This document shows positions 28,601-37,043 of a stretch of 64,000 nt of DNA, piece after piece. A program made the translations under genes and the position numbers. The notes under the pieces are model-generated. The model made no database searches and was not told where the DNA came from. It worked only from the letters and a program-made list of their open reading frames with translations. The first letter of the stretch is position 1. The number at the start of each line of letters is the position of its first letter. The DNA is taken from NCBI GenBank assembly GCA_019309545.1, contig JAFDGA010000012.1:62001-126000 (forward strand), read 5' to 3'. This DNA comes from Deltaproteobacteria bacterium (GTDB lineage: Bacteria; Desulfobacterota; Desulfobaccia; Desulfobaccales; Desulfobaccaceae).

Positions 28601-29998
28601 CTAGCGGGTCAGCCAGCGACGGTCGCGCACGGTCAGGAAGGCATATGGATAAATCCATTGTAAACAGAAAAAGGCAAAATAGCCGTAAATTACCCCATAG
28701 ACAAACTCCAGGTCACGCTCCAGCCAGATATAGTATAGCATGTAGATTAAAGATATGATTCCCAGGACCATGAAAAATTTCAACATCACCAGCGGCTGCA
28801 GGACAAATGAAGTCAGTAACAGCGGCGCTAAAATTGGCAGGGAGATAAAGGCCAGAAAGAATTCCACCTGAGTCATAAAGAAATCTACCACCGGCAGCAG
28901 CCAGTGGCGAGAACGGTACCTGGTGAGCAAATATCCGAGTTGCACAAAAGATTCGCGGACATTGCCTCGCTCCCAGCGTAAATACATTTTGCATAAACCC
29001 CGGTAGCTTTCGGGTACCAAAGTATGGACCACCGCGGTCCGCTGATAAACCGTGAAGTATCCAGCCCGCAAGACAAAGTTAGTCAGAGCCCGATCCTCGG
29101 TGTGTTGACATGGCGCTCCCAAAAAGGTCTGGTGCCGCCAGGCCTCCAAATAAGGCATGATAGTGCCGCGGCGATAGGCCGACAACGCTCCTGGGGTACA
29201 AACTACGGCCCCATACCGGGATTGCGAGGCCCGCAAGAAGTCGAAGGCCAACACAAAGCGAACCGCCAGCATCTTGCCAAACAGACTCTGATGCCGGTTA
29301 TAGACCTTGACATTCCCGGCTACCGCGCCGATCTGGGGATCTTGGACCATGGGTGCGACTATCTGCCGCAGGGCATCCTTATCAATGACGCAATCCGAGT
29401 CGATCGTAACCAAAAACTCCCCAGTGGCCTTTCGAAACCCGGCATAAAGTCCTTCTTTTTTGCCCTGGTTGCGAGTGAAGCGAATGGTCTTGATGAGGTG
29501 CGGATAACGCTGCCGGGCCTGGCTGATATAAAACCAGGTATCATCTTTGGAGCCGTCGTCGATACAGATAATTTCCAAAAGCTCGGCCGGATAATTAGAG
29601 GTGGCCACCGAGTAGAGGGCCTTTTCGACCATAGCCCCCTCATTGTAAGCTGGGATAATAACCGTTACCCGCGGTAAGGGAGCAATGGGCACCGGATATG
29701 GTTGGTAGCGGGCCCAGAGGATGGTCCGCACGATCTGAAAGACCAATAAAGACAAGGCCAGGCCAATTCCCAGCGCTGTTAACCCCGAAACATAATGGTG
29801 ACGATTTAAGAGCTCGAGATAACCCGCCCAGGCACCATAGTGAAGCGAAAGCACAAAGAGGCTAACCAGAAAGACAGGAATCAACAGCTTGAGAACCACA
29901 TCCACCCACTGCATCTTTTTAAGCCGAAAATCAAGAGGTCCCTCCATGGGTGGTTTTCTAAGGGACGGCAAGCTCACAATCGAAGTGGCGCTGCGCAT
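28601..29998 (-). CDS. Processive family 2 glycosyltransferase (hyaluronan/chitin synthase-like)
   Basis: A 465-residue membrane enzyme that probably polymerises or adds sugars from a nucleotide donor. Two N-terminal helices (about 30-55 and 70-95) precede a GT2 domain with VTVIIPAYNEG, CIDDGSKDDT, TIDSDC, GALSAYRRG and HTEDRALTNF; the RWERGN motif (about 341-346) corresponds to the Q/RxxRW signature of processive synthases. Four to five helices follow. The best ribosome-binding site (AAGGAGG) serves the ATG at 29998, with long spacing; a Met at 29947 is possible. The gene is alone between a terminator and a 740-base gene-free stretch. Polymer unknown. Confidence 0.85.
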   Translation of the reverse strand: MRSATSIVSLPSLRKPPMEGPLDFRLKKMQWVDVVLKLLIPVFLVSLFVLSLHYGAWAGYLELLNRHHYVSGLTALGIGLALSLLVFQIVRTILWARYQPYPVPIAPLPRVTVIIPAYNEGAMVEKALYSVATSNYPAELLEIICIDDGSKDDTWFYISQARQRYPHLIKTIRFTRNQGKKEGLYAGFRKATGEFLVTIDSDCVIDKDALRQIVAPMVQDPQIGAVAGNVKVYNRHQSLFGKMLAVRFVLAFDFLRASQSRYGAVVCTPGALSAYRRGTIMPYLEAWRHQTFLGAPCQHTEDRALTNFVLRAGYFTVYQRTAVVHTLVPESYRGLCKMYLRWERGNVRESFVQLGYLLTRYRSRHWLLPVVDFFMTQVEFFLAFISLPILAPLLLTSFVLQPLVMLKFFMVLGIISLIYMLYYIWLERDLEFVYGVIYGYFAFFCLQWIYPYAFLTVRDRRWLTR

Positions 29999-30738
29999 GG
30001 ACGCGGATTTTCCTCCTTATTATTGCTAAACGGAAATTTATGGCCAGATTTCTGCCTGGCCAGGCCGATAGGATTAACCTGCCATTAAGTCTGCAAGTGT
30101 CTTGCCAGTCGGCCTGAATTTTATAATTAATTAACCTGTAGGAAATACGGGTAATTTTTTCAATACCGCTAGCTAATTCTAATCTTTTCCGGTTAGATCT
30201 TCTCGTTTTGAGAGAAAGTCCATGCCCAACTTTTGTTCATTATCAAAATGATAACGGTCCCCCTGGTTGGAATAAATCCAGGACCTTTCTTCCCCTGGGC
30301 GGCGATAAATAATCTTATAATATGCTGAAATTAAAAGAGTTTATTTATTACTAACTTAGGCATCGCCTAGCCAACCGAAGGAAAAAAAATTGTCTTGGTA
30401 AAAACCGGAGTTAGCTTTATAGTGGCCCCCTCTCCCCAGGCCCGTTTTTTTGCCCCCAAGTCATTGCTTTTGGACCTAAATAATAGCTTGAGTAAACTTA
30501 AACCTGCGGCTAGCAGTTTTATATTGTCTTTACTAACTAGAATAGCCTTTTGACATTGGCGGTCAACCCAGTAGTACGGGTATTAGCAGGTCAGGAACCT
30601 GAGGGCCTTACCATTGATTAATTGGTTACCAGCAAGTAAAAATGTGAAATTTAGCCCAGAAAAAGACTTGAAAAATCGCTTTATCTCTGCTAATGGTATA
30701 ACGTTAATTAGATCCGGGAGTTATAAAGGAGAATCATT
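29999..30738. other. 740-base intergenic stretch without a recognised gene
   Basis: AT-rich spacer between divergent genes. Visible structure: the small palindrome TATCA-AAA-TGATA near 30240; a hairpin with GGTCC...TGG against CCAGGACC near 30256-30284; TAGGC-ATC-GCCTA near 30358; and CAGGT-CAGGA-ACCTG near 30587. No open frame has a ribosome-binding site and coding look. It must hold the promoters of both flanking genes and might encode a small RNA, but I see no family match. Confidence 0.6.
30694..30702 (+). promoter_or_regulatory. Extended -10 promoter for the zinc-ribbon gene
   Basis: TGG-TATAAC matches the extended -10 pattern TGnTATAAT in five of six hexamer bases. It lies 36 bases before the start codon. 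A TTGAAA at 30668 is too far upstream for a standard spacer. Confidence 0.4.
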
Positions 30739-31122
30739 ATGGGGCTTTTCTTGATCTGCCCGCAATGTCAGGCTAAGGTAGCGATGCATTTCCAAATCTG
30801 TCCTCAATGTGGGGCGAATCTGCAAAATCTTCCTCTGGAGCAACGCCGTTATTTCCTGGGGCAGGTGGGGGAGATCAAAGCAGCCGCCCCAGAAGAGAAG
30901 GTGAGTCCTGAGGCCGAACCAGCAGCCGAGTTAGCCGCGGTGCCCTCCGAACCCGAGCCTCCTGCTCCCGAGGCCCGACCGGCGGAAGAAATGGAAGCCC
31001 AAGAACCGGCCGCCGCCAAAAAGAAGGTTGAGGCCAAGCAAGAGGCGGAAAAAACCGAAAAAGAGCCAAAAAAAAAGAAACGCACCCGCAAGAAGAAAAA
31101 ACCCGCGACTGAGGCTGAGTAA
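30739..31122 (+). CDS. Zinc-ribbon protein with Ala/Glu/Lys/Pro-rich tail, 127 aa
   Basis: The first 30 residues hold two CPQC knuckles (ICPQCQAKV and ICPQCGANL), a small zinc ribbon. After a short helical link the rest is low complexity: first acidic and proline-rich (residues about 48-95), then strongly basic with a KKKKRTRKKKKP cluster near the end, resembling histone H1-like or nucleoid-associated tails. AAAGGAG lies at correct spacing before the ATG. The basic tail could bind nucleic acid and the ribbon could bind DNA, RNA or protein; this is inference. Stands alone. Confidence 0.75.
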   Translation: MGLFLICPQCQAKVAMHFQICPQCGANLQNLPLEQRRYFLGQVGEIKAAAPEEKVSPEAEPAAELAAVPSEPEPPAPEARPAEEMEAQEPAAAKKKVEAKQEAEKTEKEPKKKKRTRKKKKPATEAE

Positions 31123-31286
31123 CTCAAGGAATAACCAGAAGCCTGGGAATAACCGGTACTTAGACCAAGTATAAGGATTGAGTAACAGATTAAGGTTAGT
31201 TGGGGGAGTCGGCCGGGGTCCTGTTAGCCTATCTGGGGTTAACCTTTTATTTAAGACCGTGGCTCGATATTATCTAGGAAGGCCGA

Positions 31287-32126
31287 TTAAAATTCGGCTG
31301 ACAGTCTCTCCAGAAAGCCGACCAGGAGGCGGACCGCTTGCGGCTCTGTCTGCTGAACTGCCTGGATGATCTCGTCCAGGGAGATCGGGGCCATGGCATC
31401 GGGTAGATTGACATTGGCGATCACTGAAAGGCCTAAAATGCGCATCCCAGCATGGACCGCGACAATCGCCTCGGGAACACTCGACATCCCCACCGCATCC
31501 GCACCGATCAACCGTAAGAACCGGGTTTCAGCCGGGGTTTCCAGACTAGGGCCCTTAACCGCCACATAGACCCCCTGTCGCAGCATCAATCCTTGCTCTA
31601 AGGCTACCTGTTCCGTCAAGTCCCGTAGTTGCCGGTCATAGACGGCGCTGAGATCCGGAAAGCGGGGCCCCCAGGCAGCCACATTGTCACCCACTAATGG
31701 ATTATCCCCCATCAGATTGATATGATCAGTGATCAGCATCAGCTCTCCGGTCCGGAACAGGGGATTGAGGCCCCCGGCAGCATTAGTAATAATGATCAAC
31801 TTCATGCCTAAGGCAGCCATGATTCGGACCGGAAAGGTTACCTGACGCAGAGAATAACCTTCATAGGCGTGAAACCGCCCCTGGAATACTAATAAGGCTT
31901 TACCCCCTAAACTGCCGTTGATCAATTGCCCTCGATGACTGGGACCGGTTGCGCGCGGAAAATGAGGGATTTCCTCATAAGATAGAATAAGCGGCTGGCT
32001 TAGATTTTGGGTCAGAGCGCCATGGCCAGTACCTAAGATAATACCTACCTGAGGGCGGACTGCCAATCGTGTTCTCAGAAAAGCGGCGCTCTCTTCCACC
32101 TGTTGCTGATAAACTTCCATGGGCAT
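31287..32126 (-). CDS. Purine nucleoside phosphorylase (trimeric PNP/MTAP family)
   Basis: Cleaves purine nucleosides with phosphate in salvage. It has GIILGTGHGAL, SHRGQLINGSLGG, FQGRFHAYEGYS, TNAAGGLNP, and GPSLETPAETRFLRLIG with GADAVGMSSVPE, the full signature of the trimeric family. The Glu of YxGPSxETPAE and the Asn in VIANVN point to inosine/guanosine use rather than methylthioadenosine, but the exact substrate is not certain. 279 residues, normal. Single gene, transcribed against the zinc-ribbon gene. Confidence 0.88.
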   Translation of the reverse strand: MPMEVYQQQVEESAAFLRTRLAVRPQVGIILGTGHGALTQNLSQPLILSYEEIPHFPRATGPSHRGQLINGSLGGKALLVFQGRFHAYEGYSLRQVTFPVRIMAALGMKLIIITNAAGGLNPLFRTGELMLITDHINLMGDNPLVGDNVAAWGPRFPDLSAVYDRQLRDLTEQVALEQGLMLRQGVYVAVKGPSLETPAETRFLRLIGADAVGMSSVPEAIVAVHAGMRILGLSVIANVNLPDAMAPISLDEIIQAVQQTEPQAVRLLVGFLERLSAEF

Positions 32127-32535
32127 GCCAATCTCCCAAATTTAGCCCTTGTTCCAGTATTGGAGTAATATTGTTCCATTTGCATTTTAAGTTAAAAATA
32201 TAAAATAAATTTAAATACCTATGAGTTGTCGGCCTGGGTTTTGCTTTCTTCTGAACAGGGTTGAAAAGCAATATAGTTGCCGCTTCGACCACGAAAAATT
32301 TGTGGGCATTTGCTAAAAATTTTGTTATTATTTGAATAGATAAAGTGACTTTTCCCCGCTGTCAATCCTTTTTGTTGAAGGGCCCTGGTCCGGCCCCCTC
32401 GAGGAAGACCGCAGTCCGGGTGGAAAGATAAAGGGCGAAGGAGCCTTGGCTTATAAGTTGTGTAAATGGTTTATTTTTTATGTTAAGCCAAATCTCACTG
32501 ATCACCATAACTGTAGATAGAGAATAAAAAAAATT
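32127..32535. other. Divergent intergenic region of 409 bases
   Basis: AT-rich at both ends, with a GC-rich island at about 32380-32450 (GGGCCC, GGTCCGG, CTCGAGG, GACCGCAGTCCGGG) that could fold into a structured leader for the DUF134 gene. I compared it with RNase P, c-di-GMP, SAM, fluoride and guanidine motifs from memory and none fits. No clear open frame. Confidence 0.4.
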
Positions 32536-32955
32536 ATGGCCCGACCAAGAAAATCTCGCTGGGTGGAGAGCGAACCAGACATCACCTTCTTTAAACCCAA
32601 GGGCATTCCGCTTCGTGGTTTAGAACAGGTGGTAATCAGTGTTGACGAACTGGAGGCCTTACGCCTGTCAGATTATTTAGGAATGAATCAGGAAGAGGTG
32701 GCTCAGGGATTAAATGTCTCCCGACCAACGGTGACCCGGATGCTGGCCCGAGCCCATCAGGCAATAGCCGATGCCCTGGTCCATGGTAAAGCCATCAAGA
32801 TTGAAGGTGGTGACTACCAGATCGCCAAAGAGCGATTTTTCTGCCAGACCTGTGCGCATACCTGGGTTGCTCCTGCCGGTGAAAACCGTCCGAGCTCCTG
32901 TCCCCACTGTCAGGGAGAGGCCATTCAGACTCTGCAAAAAAATGCTACCCCTTAA
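32536..32955 (+). CDS. DUF134/UPF0251-family DNA-binding protein
   Basis: 139 residues. MARPRKSRWV and FKPKGIPLRGLE are the family start; the middle is a sigma-factor-like helix-turn-helix (LEALRLSDYLGMNQEEVA, then NVSRPTVTRMLARAHQ). The C-terminus is a zinc ribbon (CQTCAHTW and CPHCQG). Members are predicted transcription regulators, often beside nitrogenase-cofactor-like or metal genes in anaerobes. Here the next gene is purM, 102 bases away, with no obvious target. The ribosome-binding site is weak. Confidence 0.85.
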   Translation: MARPRKSRWVESEPDITFFKPKGIPLRGLEQVVISVDELEALRLSDYLGMNQEEVAQGLNVSRPTVTRMLARAHQAIADALVHGKAIKIEGGDYQIAKERFFCQTCAHTWVAPAGENRPSSCPHCQGEAIQTLQKNATP

Positions 32956-33057
32956 TTTACCCCCTCGGGTGTTTATCCAAACAGGGTTCAGGATCTGATC
33001 AATGGGTTCGTTTAGCCTTTAGCCATCAGGGTTAGAAGTCAGAGCAGGGAGCTGAAA

Positions 33058-34101
33058 GTGTCCGAGTCCATAACCTACCGCGAAGCTGGGGTCGACATCG
33101 ATAAAGCGGACAGCTTTATCCGCGGCATCAAAGACATGGTAAAATCCACCTACCGTAGCGGGGTTATCAGCGATTTGGGTGGGTTCGGGGGATTTTTCCG
33201 CCTCAATCGGGAAAAATATCGGCATCCTATTCTGGTTTCGGCCACCGATGGGGTAGGCACCAAGCTCAAGATTGCCACCCTAATGAATAAGCATGATACC
33301 ATTGGCCTTGATCTGGTGGCTATGTGTGTCAACGACATCGTTGTCCATGGGGCTACGCCGCTATTTTTTTTAGATTATTTGGCCATGGGGCGGCTTGAGC
33401 CGGAGGTGGCAACCCAGATTATCAAAGGTATCACCGATGGCTGTCTGCAAGCCCGTTGTGCTCTGATCGGCGGTGAAACCGCTGAAATGCCCGGCATTTA
33501 TCAGGATCAGGATTATGATCTGGCCGGATTTGTGGTCGGGGTGGTGGAGCGGGACCGGCTCCTGGATGGCTCGGAGATTGCGGTGGGGCACCGCCTGGTG
33601 GGCATCGCCTCCAGTGGCCTGCATGCCAATGGTTTTTCACTGGTGCGCAAGGTGTTATTAGAGGCGGGCCAGCTCAGCGTCTGGGATGAAGTCCCGGAAC
33701 TGGGGGGACCGCTGGGCCAGGAGCTCCTGAAACCCACCCGGATCTATGTTGACACCATCCTGAACCTCCTCCGGGATTTCCAGATCTCCGGCCTGGCTCA
33801 TATTACCGGTGGGGGTCTGACTGACAATATTCCCCGGATCTTGCCAAAATCTTGTCAGGCAGTAATCTACCCGGGACGATGGCCCCGGCCGCCGATCTTT
33901 GACTTAATTCAACACCGAGGTCACATTCCGGAGTCAGAAATGTGGCGGACTTTCAATAACGGCATCGGCATGGTGGTAGTGGTTACGGAAGAATTGCTGA
34001 CCGAGGTCTTGCAGCGCCTCGAGGCGGTCAATGAGCAGGCCTTTGTGATAGGCGAAATCGTGGCCCGCAATCCCGAAGAACTTCCCCTGGTCTACCTCTG
34101 A
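33058..34101 (+). CDS. purM: Phosphoribosylformylglycinamidine cyclo-ligase (AIR synthetase)
   Basis: Fifth step of purine synthesis. YREAGVDIDKAD at the N-terminus, SATDGVGTKLKIA, ALIGGETAEMPGIY, GLHANGFSLVR and HITGGGLTDNIPRIL are all family motifs. The start is GTG at 33058, preceded by AGGGAG. 347 residues, full length. No other purine synthesis gene adjoins it. Confidence 0.95.
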   Translation: MSESITYREAGVDIDKADSFIRGIKDMVKSTYRSGVISDLGGFGGFFRLNREKYRHPILVSATDGVGTKLKIATLMNKHDTIGLDLVAMCVNDIVVHGATPLFFLDYLAMGRLEPEVATQIIKGITDGCLQARCALIGGETAEMPGIYQDQDYDLAGFVVGVVERDRLLDGSEIAVGHRLVGIASSGLHANGFSLVRKVLLEAGQLSVWDEVPELGGPLGQELLKPTRIYVDTILNLLRDFQISGLAHITGGGLTDNIPRILPKSCQAVIYPGRWPRPPIFDLIQHRGHIPESEMWRTFNNGIGMVVVVTEELLTEVLQRLEAVNEQAFVIGEIVARNPEELPLVYL

Positions 34102-34109
34102 GGCTGGCA

Positions 34110-34562
34110 GTGGTAGTAATCAGTGCTTGCCTAGTGGGTATCCCTTGCCGTTACAACGGCGGCCACTGCCAGTCCCCTGCCTTGATCCACTGCCTACGCC
34201 AGATCCCGTTTTTGGCGCTCTGTCCCGAGGTTCTGGGGGGCCTGTCGGTTCCCCGTCGGCCAGCGGAAATAAAGGGCGGCGATGGTTTCGATGTCCTGGC
34301 AGGTCGGGCCTACCTGATAAATGACCAGGGACAGGATGTTACCCCTCAATTTCTGGCGGGGGCCTACCGCTGTTTGGAATTAGTCCGTTCCCTATCCTCA
34401 CCGGTCTGTTATTTGAAGGCTCGCAGTCCGTCCTGCGGTTGGACTGAGTCAGGAGAAACCAATGGCGTGGTGGGTGTTTTTGCGGGCTTGCTAGTTCAGG
34501 AAGGATACCGGGTCATAGCGTCCGAGGCAGATTGCCGGATAGATAATATTGGATTGGGTTAG
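34110..34562 (+). CDS. DUF523-family protein
   Basis: 150 residues starting at GTG 34110, eight bases after purM. It matches the DUF523 (YbbK-like) pattern: ISACLVGIPCRYNGG at the N-terminus, ALCPEVLGGLSVPRRPAEI, and CYLKARSPSCGW in the middle, with conserved Cys residues that suggest a metal or thiol function. No biochemical role is established. Close spacing suggests cotranscription with purM. Confidence 0.85.
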   Translation: MVVISACLVGIPCRYNGGHCQSPALIHCLRQIPFLALCPEVLGGLSVPRRPAEIKGGDGFDVLAGRAYLINDQGQDVTPQFLAGAYRCLELVRSLSSPVCYLKARSPSCGWTESGETNGVVGVFAGLLVQEGYRVIASEADCRIDNIGLG

Positions 34563-34791
34563 CGGTGACAGCCATGGCATGCTGGACAGCAGGCACAGAA
34601 ATTCCCTCTTAAGGAAGCGAATCTCAATCACCGAATTCGTTCCTCAGCGTAACGATAGCTTAAAACAATATTGCACTCGGGCCTCGGGACAAGCGCGGTC
34701 GACGGCTTTTATGGCTGTAAGAGTTCCCTGCTCCGGTTTCTCCCCCAACCCCTCGGAGGGAACCCAAACAGTTGATAAACCCAATAGCTAT

Positions 34792-34983
34792 TTATGCCAC
34801 TCGGGTGTTTTTCCGGACCTCAGCTTCTTTTTGCTGCTTGTCAAAATAGGGTCGGAAAACATCCTCGTCGAGGCGCAGCATCAAATGGCCGCATTCCATA
34901 CAGATGGCGGTCTTATCATCGACCCCGCCGATCCGGGACTCCTTGGTGAGACAATTGATACACTGGTATTCATAAGCTGGCAT
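34792..34983 (-). CDS. FmdB-type zinc-ribbon small protein
   Basis: 63 residues with MPAYEYQCINC at the start and CMECGH in the middle, the FmdB-family zinc ribbon (two CxxC pairs). Family members are called regulators of formamidase or formylmethanofuran genes by association only. The C-terminal 25 residues are charged. GAGGGGG lies upstream and an extended -10 promoter is seen at 35034. Stands alone between DUF523 (convergent) and pyk (divergent). Confidence 0.85.
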   Translation of the reverse strand: MPAYEYQCINCLTKESRIGGVDDKTAICMECGHLMLRLDEDVFRPYFDKQQKEAEVRKNTRVA

Positions 34984-35033
34984 TTACCACAACCCCCTCA
35001 TATAAAAAGACGTTTAAAAAATGACATGCAATT

Positions 35034-35042
35034 ATTATACCA
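35034..35042 (-). promoter_or_regulatory. Extended -10 promoter of the FmdB-type gene
   Basis: The minus strand reads TGG-TATAAT, a perfect extended -10 element, about 50 bases upstream of the ATG. No good -35 hexamer is present, as is common for this promoter type. Confidence 0.6.
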
Positions 35043-35097
35043 TATTTTGCATTAAAAACCGACAGGGTGATTTATTCTTTCTCAACCAAAAATTAAA

Positions 35098-35128
35098 TTA
35101 GAATAATAATTACTTTAGAATAATAATT
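35098..35128. repeat. Two direct copies of TTAGAATAATAATT, 17-bp period
   Basis: The 14-base unit occurs at 35098 and 35115 with three bases between, in the AT-rich spacer between the FmdB-type gene and pyk. The spacing is near one and a half helical turns. It could be an operator for either gene. Confidence 0.6.
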
Positions 35129-35315
35129 TCTTGTAGCTGATGCAATAGGGTCTCATTGGTTTTTCGGTAAAAATATAGCTTTTGGGGATCATTAAGGGTT
35201 ATAAGAATCCAAAGCGAAAAATTTGATTAGTATATAAATCACTCAGATTAAGCCATGATTAGCCCGCCCATGGCTATAAGCATAAAAAAAACGATAACTT
35301 GAGGGGGAAGGGATA

Positions 35316-36743
35316 GTGGATTTACATTTTCAACGCCGTACCAAGATTGTTTGCACCTTAGGCCCGGCCTGCCGCGGCGAGGTTCTATCTGGCCTGATAG
35401 AGGCGGGGATGAATGTGGCCCGGCTTAATTTTTCTCATGGCACTCAGGAAGAACACCGCCAATGGATCAGGCAGGTGCGAGGGGCGGCCCAGGCCTTGGG
35501 GAAACCGGTGGCGGTTCTCCAGGATCTAGCCGGCCCTAAGATCCGCCTTGGGGAATTTTACCCCGAAAGGGTGAATTTATCCCCTGGCCAGAGTTTTACC
35601 CTGACCAACCGTCCCATTATCGGGGATCAACATCAGGGGGCGGTAAACTATCCCGAATTGATCGGGGCGGTGCCGGTTGGAGCTTCTATATTGCTGGCCG
35701 ATGGCCTTATTCAACTTCAGGTCCAAGACAAATCGGATACAGATCTCCACTGCCGGGTCGTGGTAGGAGGTACCCTAAGTTCCCACAAAGGCATCAACCT
35801 GCCTTCCTTGGGTCTGCCAATTTCGGCAATGACTGCCAAGGATCGTGAAGATCTGCTCTTTGGCCTGAAAAATGGGGTTGATTTAATCGCCCTCTCCTAT
35901 GTCCGTTATCGCCACGATGTCGAAGAGGTGAAAGAGCTGATTAAAAAGCACGGCTTCGAGACCCCGGTGATTGCCAAGATCGAAAAACAGAAGGCCTTAG
36001 AAAATCTGGAAGAAATTCTGGCCGTGGCGGATGGCTTGATGGTGGCTCGAGGAGATCTAGGGGTGGAAACGCCCCTGGAGCGGGTGCCGCTGGTACAAAA
36101 ACACCTTATCGAGGCTGCCAACCGGGTCGGCAAGCCGGTGATTACCGCCACCCAGATGCTGGCCTCGATGGTTTCCAATCCCAATCCCAGCCGGGCGGAA
36201 GCCACCGATGTGGCCAATGCTATCATGGACGGCACTGATGCAGTAATGTTATCCGAGGAGACCGCCATCGGTCTCTACCCCCGGGAGGCGGTTAAATTTA
36301 TGGACCGAATCGCCCGGGCAACAGAAGCCAGTTTACCCTACGAGGATTGGCTTAAAACCCGAGGCAGATTTCGGGGGGAGGAGATCTCCGATGTGATTAG
36401 TTATGCGGCTTGTGGAATAGCCGATGATCTCAAGGCCCAGGCGATTCTGGCCACTACCGCCTCGGGTAGCACTGCCCGGTTAATCAGCAGATTCCGCCCT
36501 AAGACCCCGATTATTGGTATTACTCCTCTGGTAGAAACCTGGAGGCGTCTATGCCTGTCCTGGGGGGTTTTCCCGCTATTATGCCGGGATCTGCAAAGTA
36601 CCGATCATATGCTGTCTTTGGTCAAAGACGAAGCGGTACGGACGGGATGGGTGGCCAGAGGTGATCGGGTAATTGTTACCGCGGGTACCCCGATCGGCAT
36701 CCGGGGCACCACCAACCTGATCAAGGCTGACATTATCACCTGA
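35316..36743 (+). CDS. pyk: Pyruvate kinase
   Basis: Final glycolytic step. KIVCTLGPACRGEVLSGLIEAGMN opens the barrel; AVLQDLAGPKIRLG, SDVISYAACGIADDL and the active site IAKIEKQKALENLEEI with MVARGDLGVETPLERVP and ATQMLASM are standard. The start is GTG at 35316 behind GAGGGGGAAGGG. 475 residues. The C-terminal domain shows ATTASGSTARLISRFRP. Single gene. Confidence 0.96.
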   Translation: MDLHFQRRTKIVCTLGPACRGEVLSGLIEAGMNVARLNFSHGTQEEHRQWIRQVRGAAQALGKPVAVLQDLAGPKIRLGEFYPERVNLSPGQSFTLTNRPIIGDQHQGAVNYPELIGAVPVGASILLADGLIQLQVQDKSDTDLHCRVVVGGTLSSHKGINLPSLGLPISAMTAKDREDLLFGLKNGVDLIALSYVRYRHDVEEVKELIKKHGFETPVIAKIEKQKALENLEEILAVADGLMVARGDLGVETPLERVPLVQKHLIEAANRVGKPVITATQMLASMVSNPNPSRAEATDVANAIMDGTDAVMLSEETAIGLYPREAVKFMDRIARATEASLPYEDWLKTRGRFRGEEISDVISYAACGIADDLKAQAILATTASGSTARLISRFRPKTPIIGITPLVETWRRLCLSWGVFPLLCRDLQSTDHMLSLVKDEAVRTGWVARGDRVIVTAGTPIGIRGTTNLIKADIIT

Positions 36744-37043
36744 GAAGACTATCTAAACGCAGCCAGAAAGCATCCTTGAACTTATAAATCAGTTTTTATC
36801 AGCTTACCCCAGCCAGAGGCCGGGGAATAATAAATACCATTTGTCCATGATATTTTGTGTCAATATTGCCAATTATCCACTAAATTCTGTGTTAATTTAG
36901 CCACAAGATTTGTCAGGATCAACCTGCTGGCCTGGCCGTATCAGGCTTATCCCCTTGATATTTAAAGGCTTTGGGACCGATTCAGCTCTGACTAGCCGGT
37001 GGCACGTGATTTGCTGAATTGAAAATCATCAAAGGGGAAGACT
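36744..37043. other. 300-base pyk-lpxC intergenic region
   Basis: Contains a hairpin without T-run (CCCCAGCC-AGA-GGCCGGGG, 36807-36825) that may end the pyk transcript, one near-DnaA-box TTATCCACT near 36873, and the sigma-54-type promoter described separately. No open frame with a ribosome-binding site. Confidence 0.5.
37000..37015 (+). promoter_or_regulatory. Sigma-54-type promoter upstream of lpxC
   Basis: TGGCAC-GTGAT-TTGCT is a perfect -24/-12 element: GG and GC are exactly ten bases apart. Transcription would start near 37025, with AAAGGGGAAG and the lpxC ATG (37044) directly after. A match to ten fixed bases is expected by chance about 0.1 times on both strands of a window this size. 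Confidence 0.65.
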
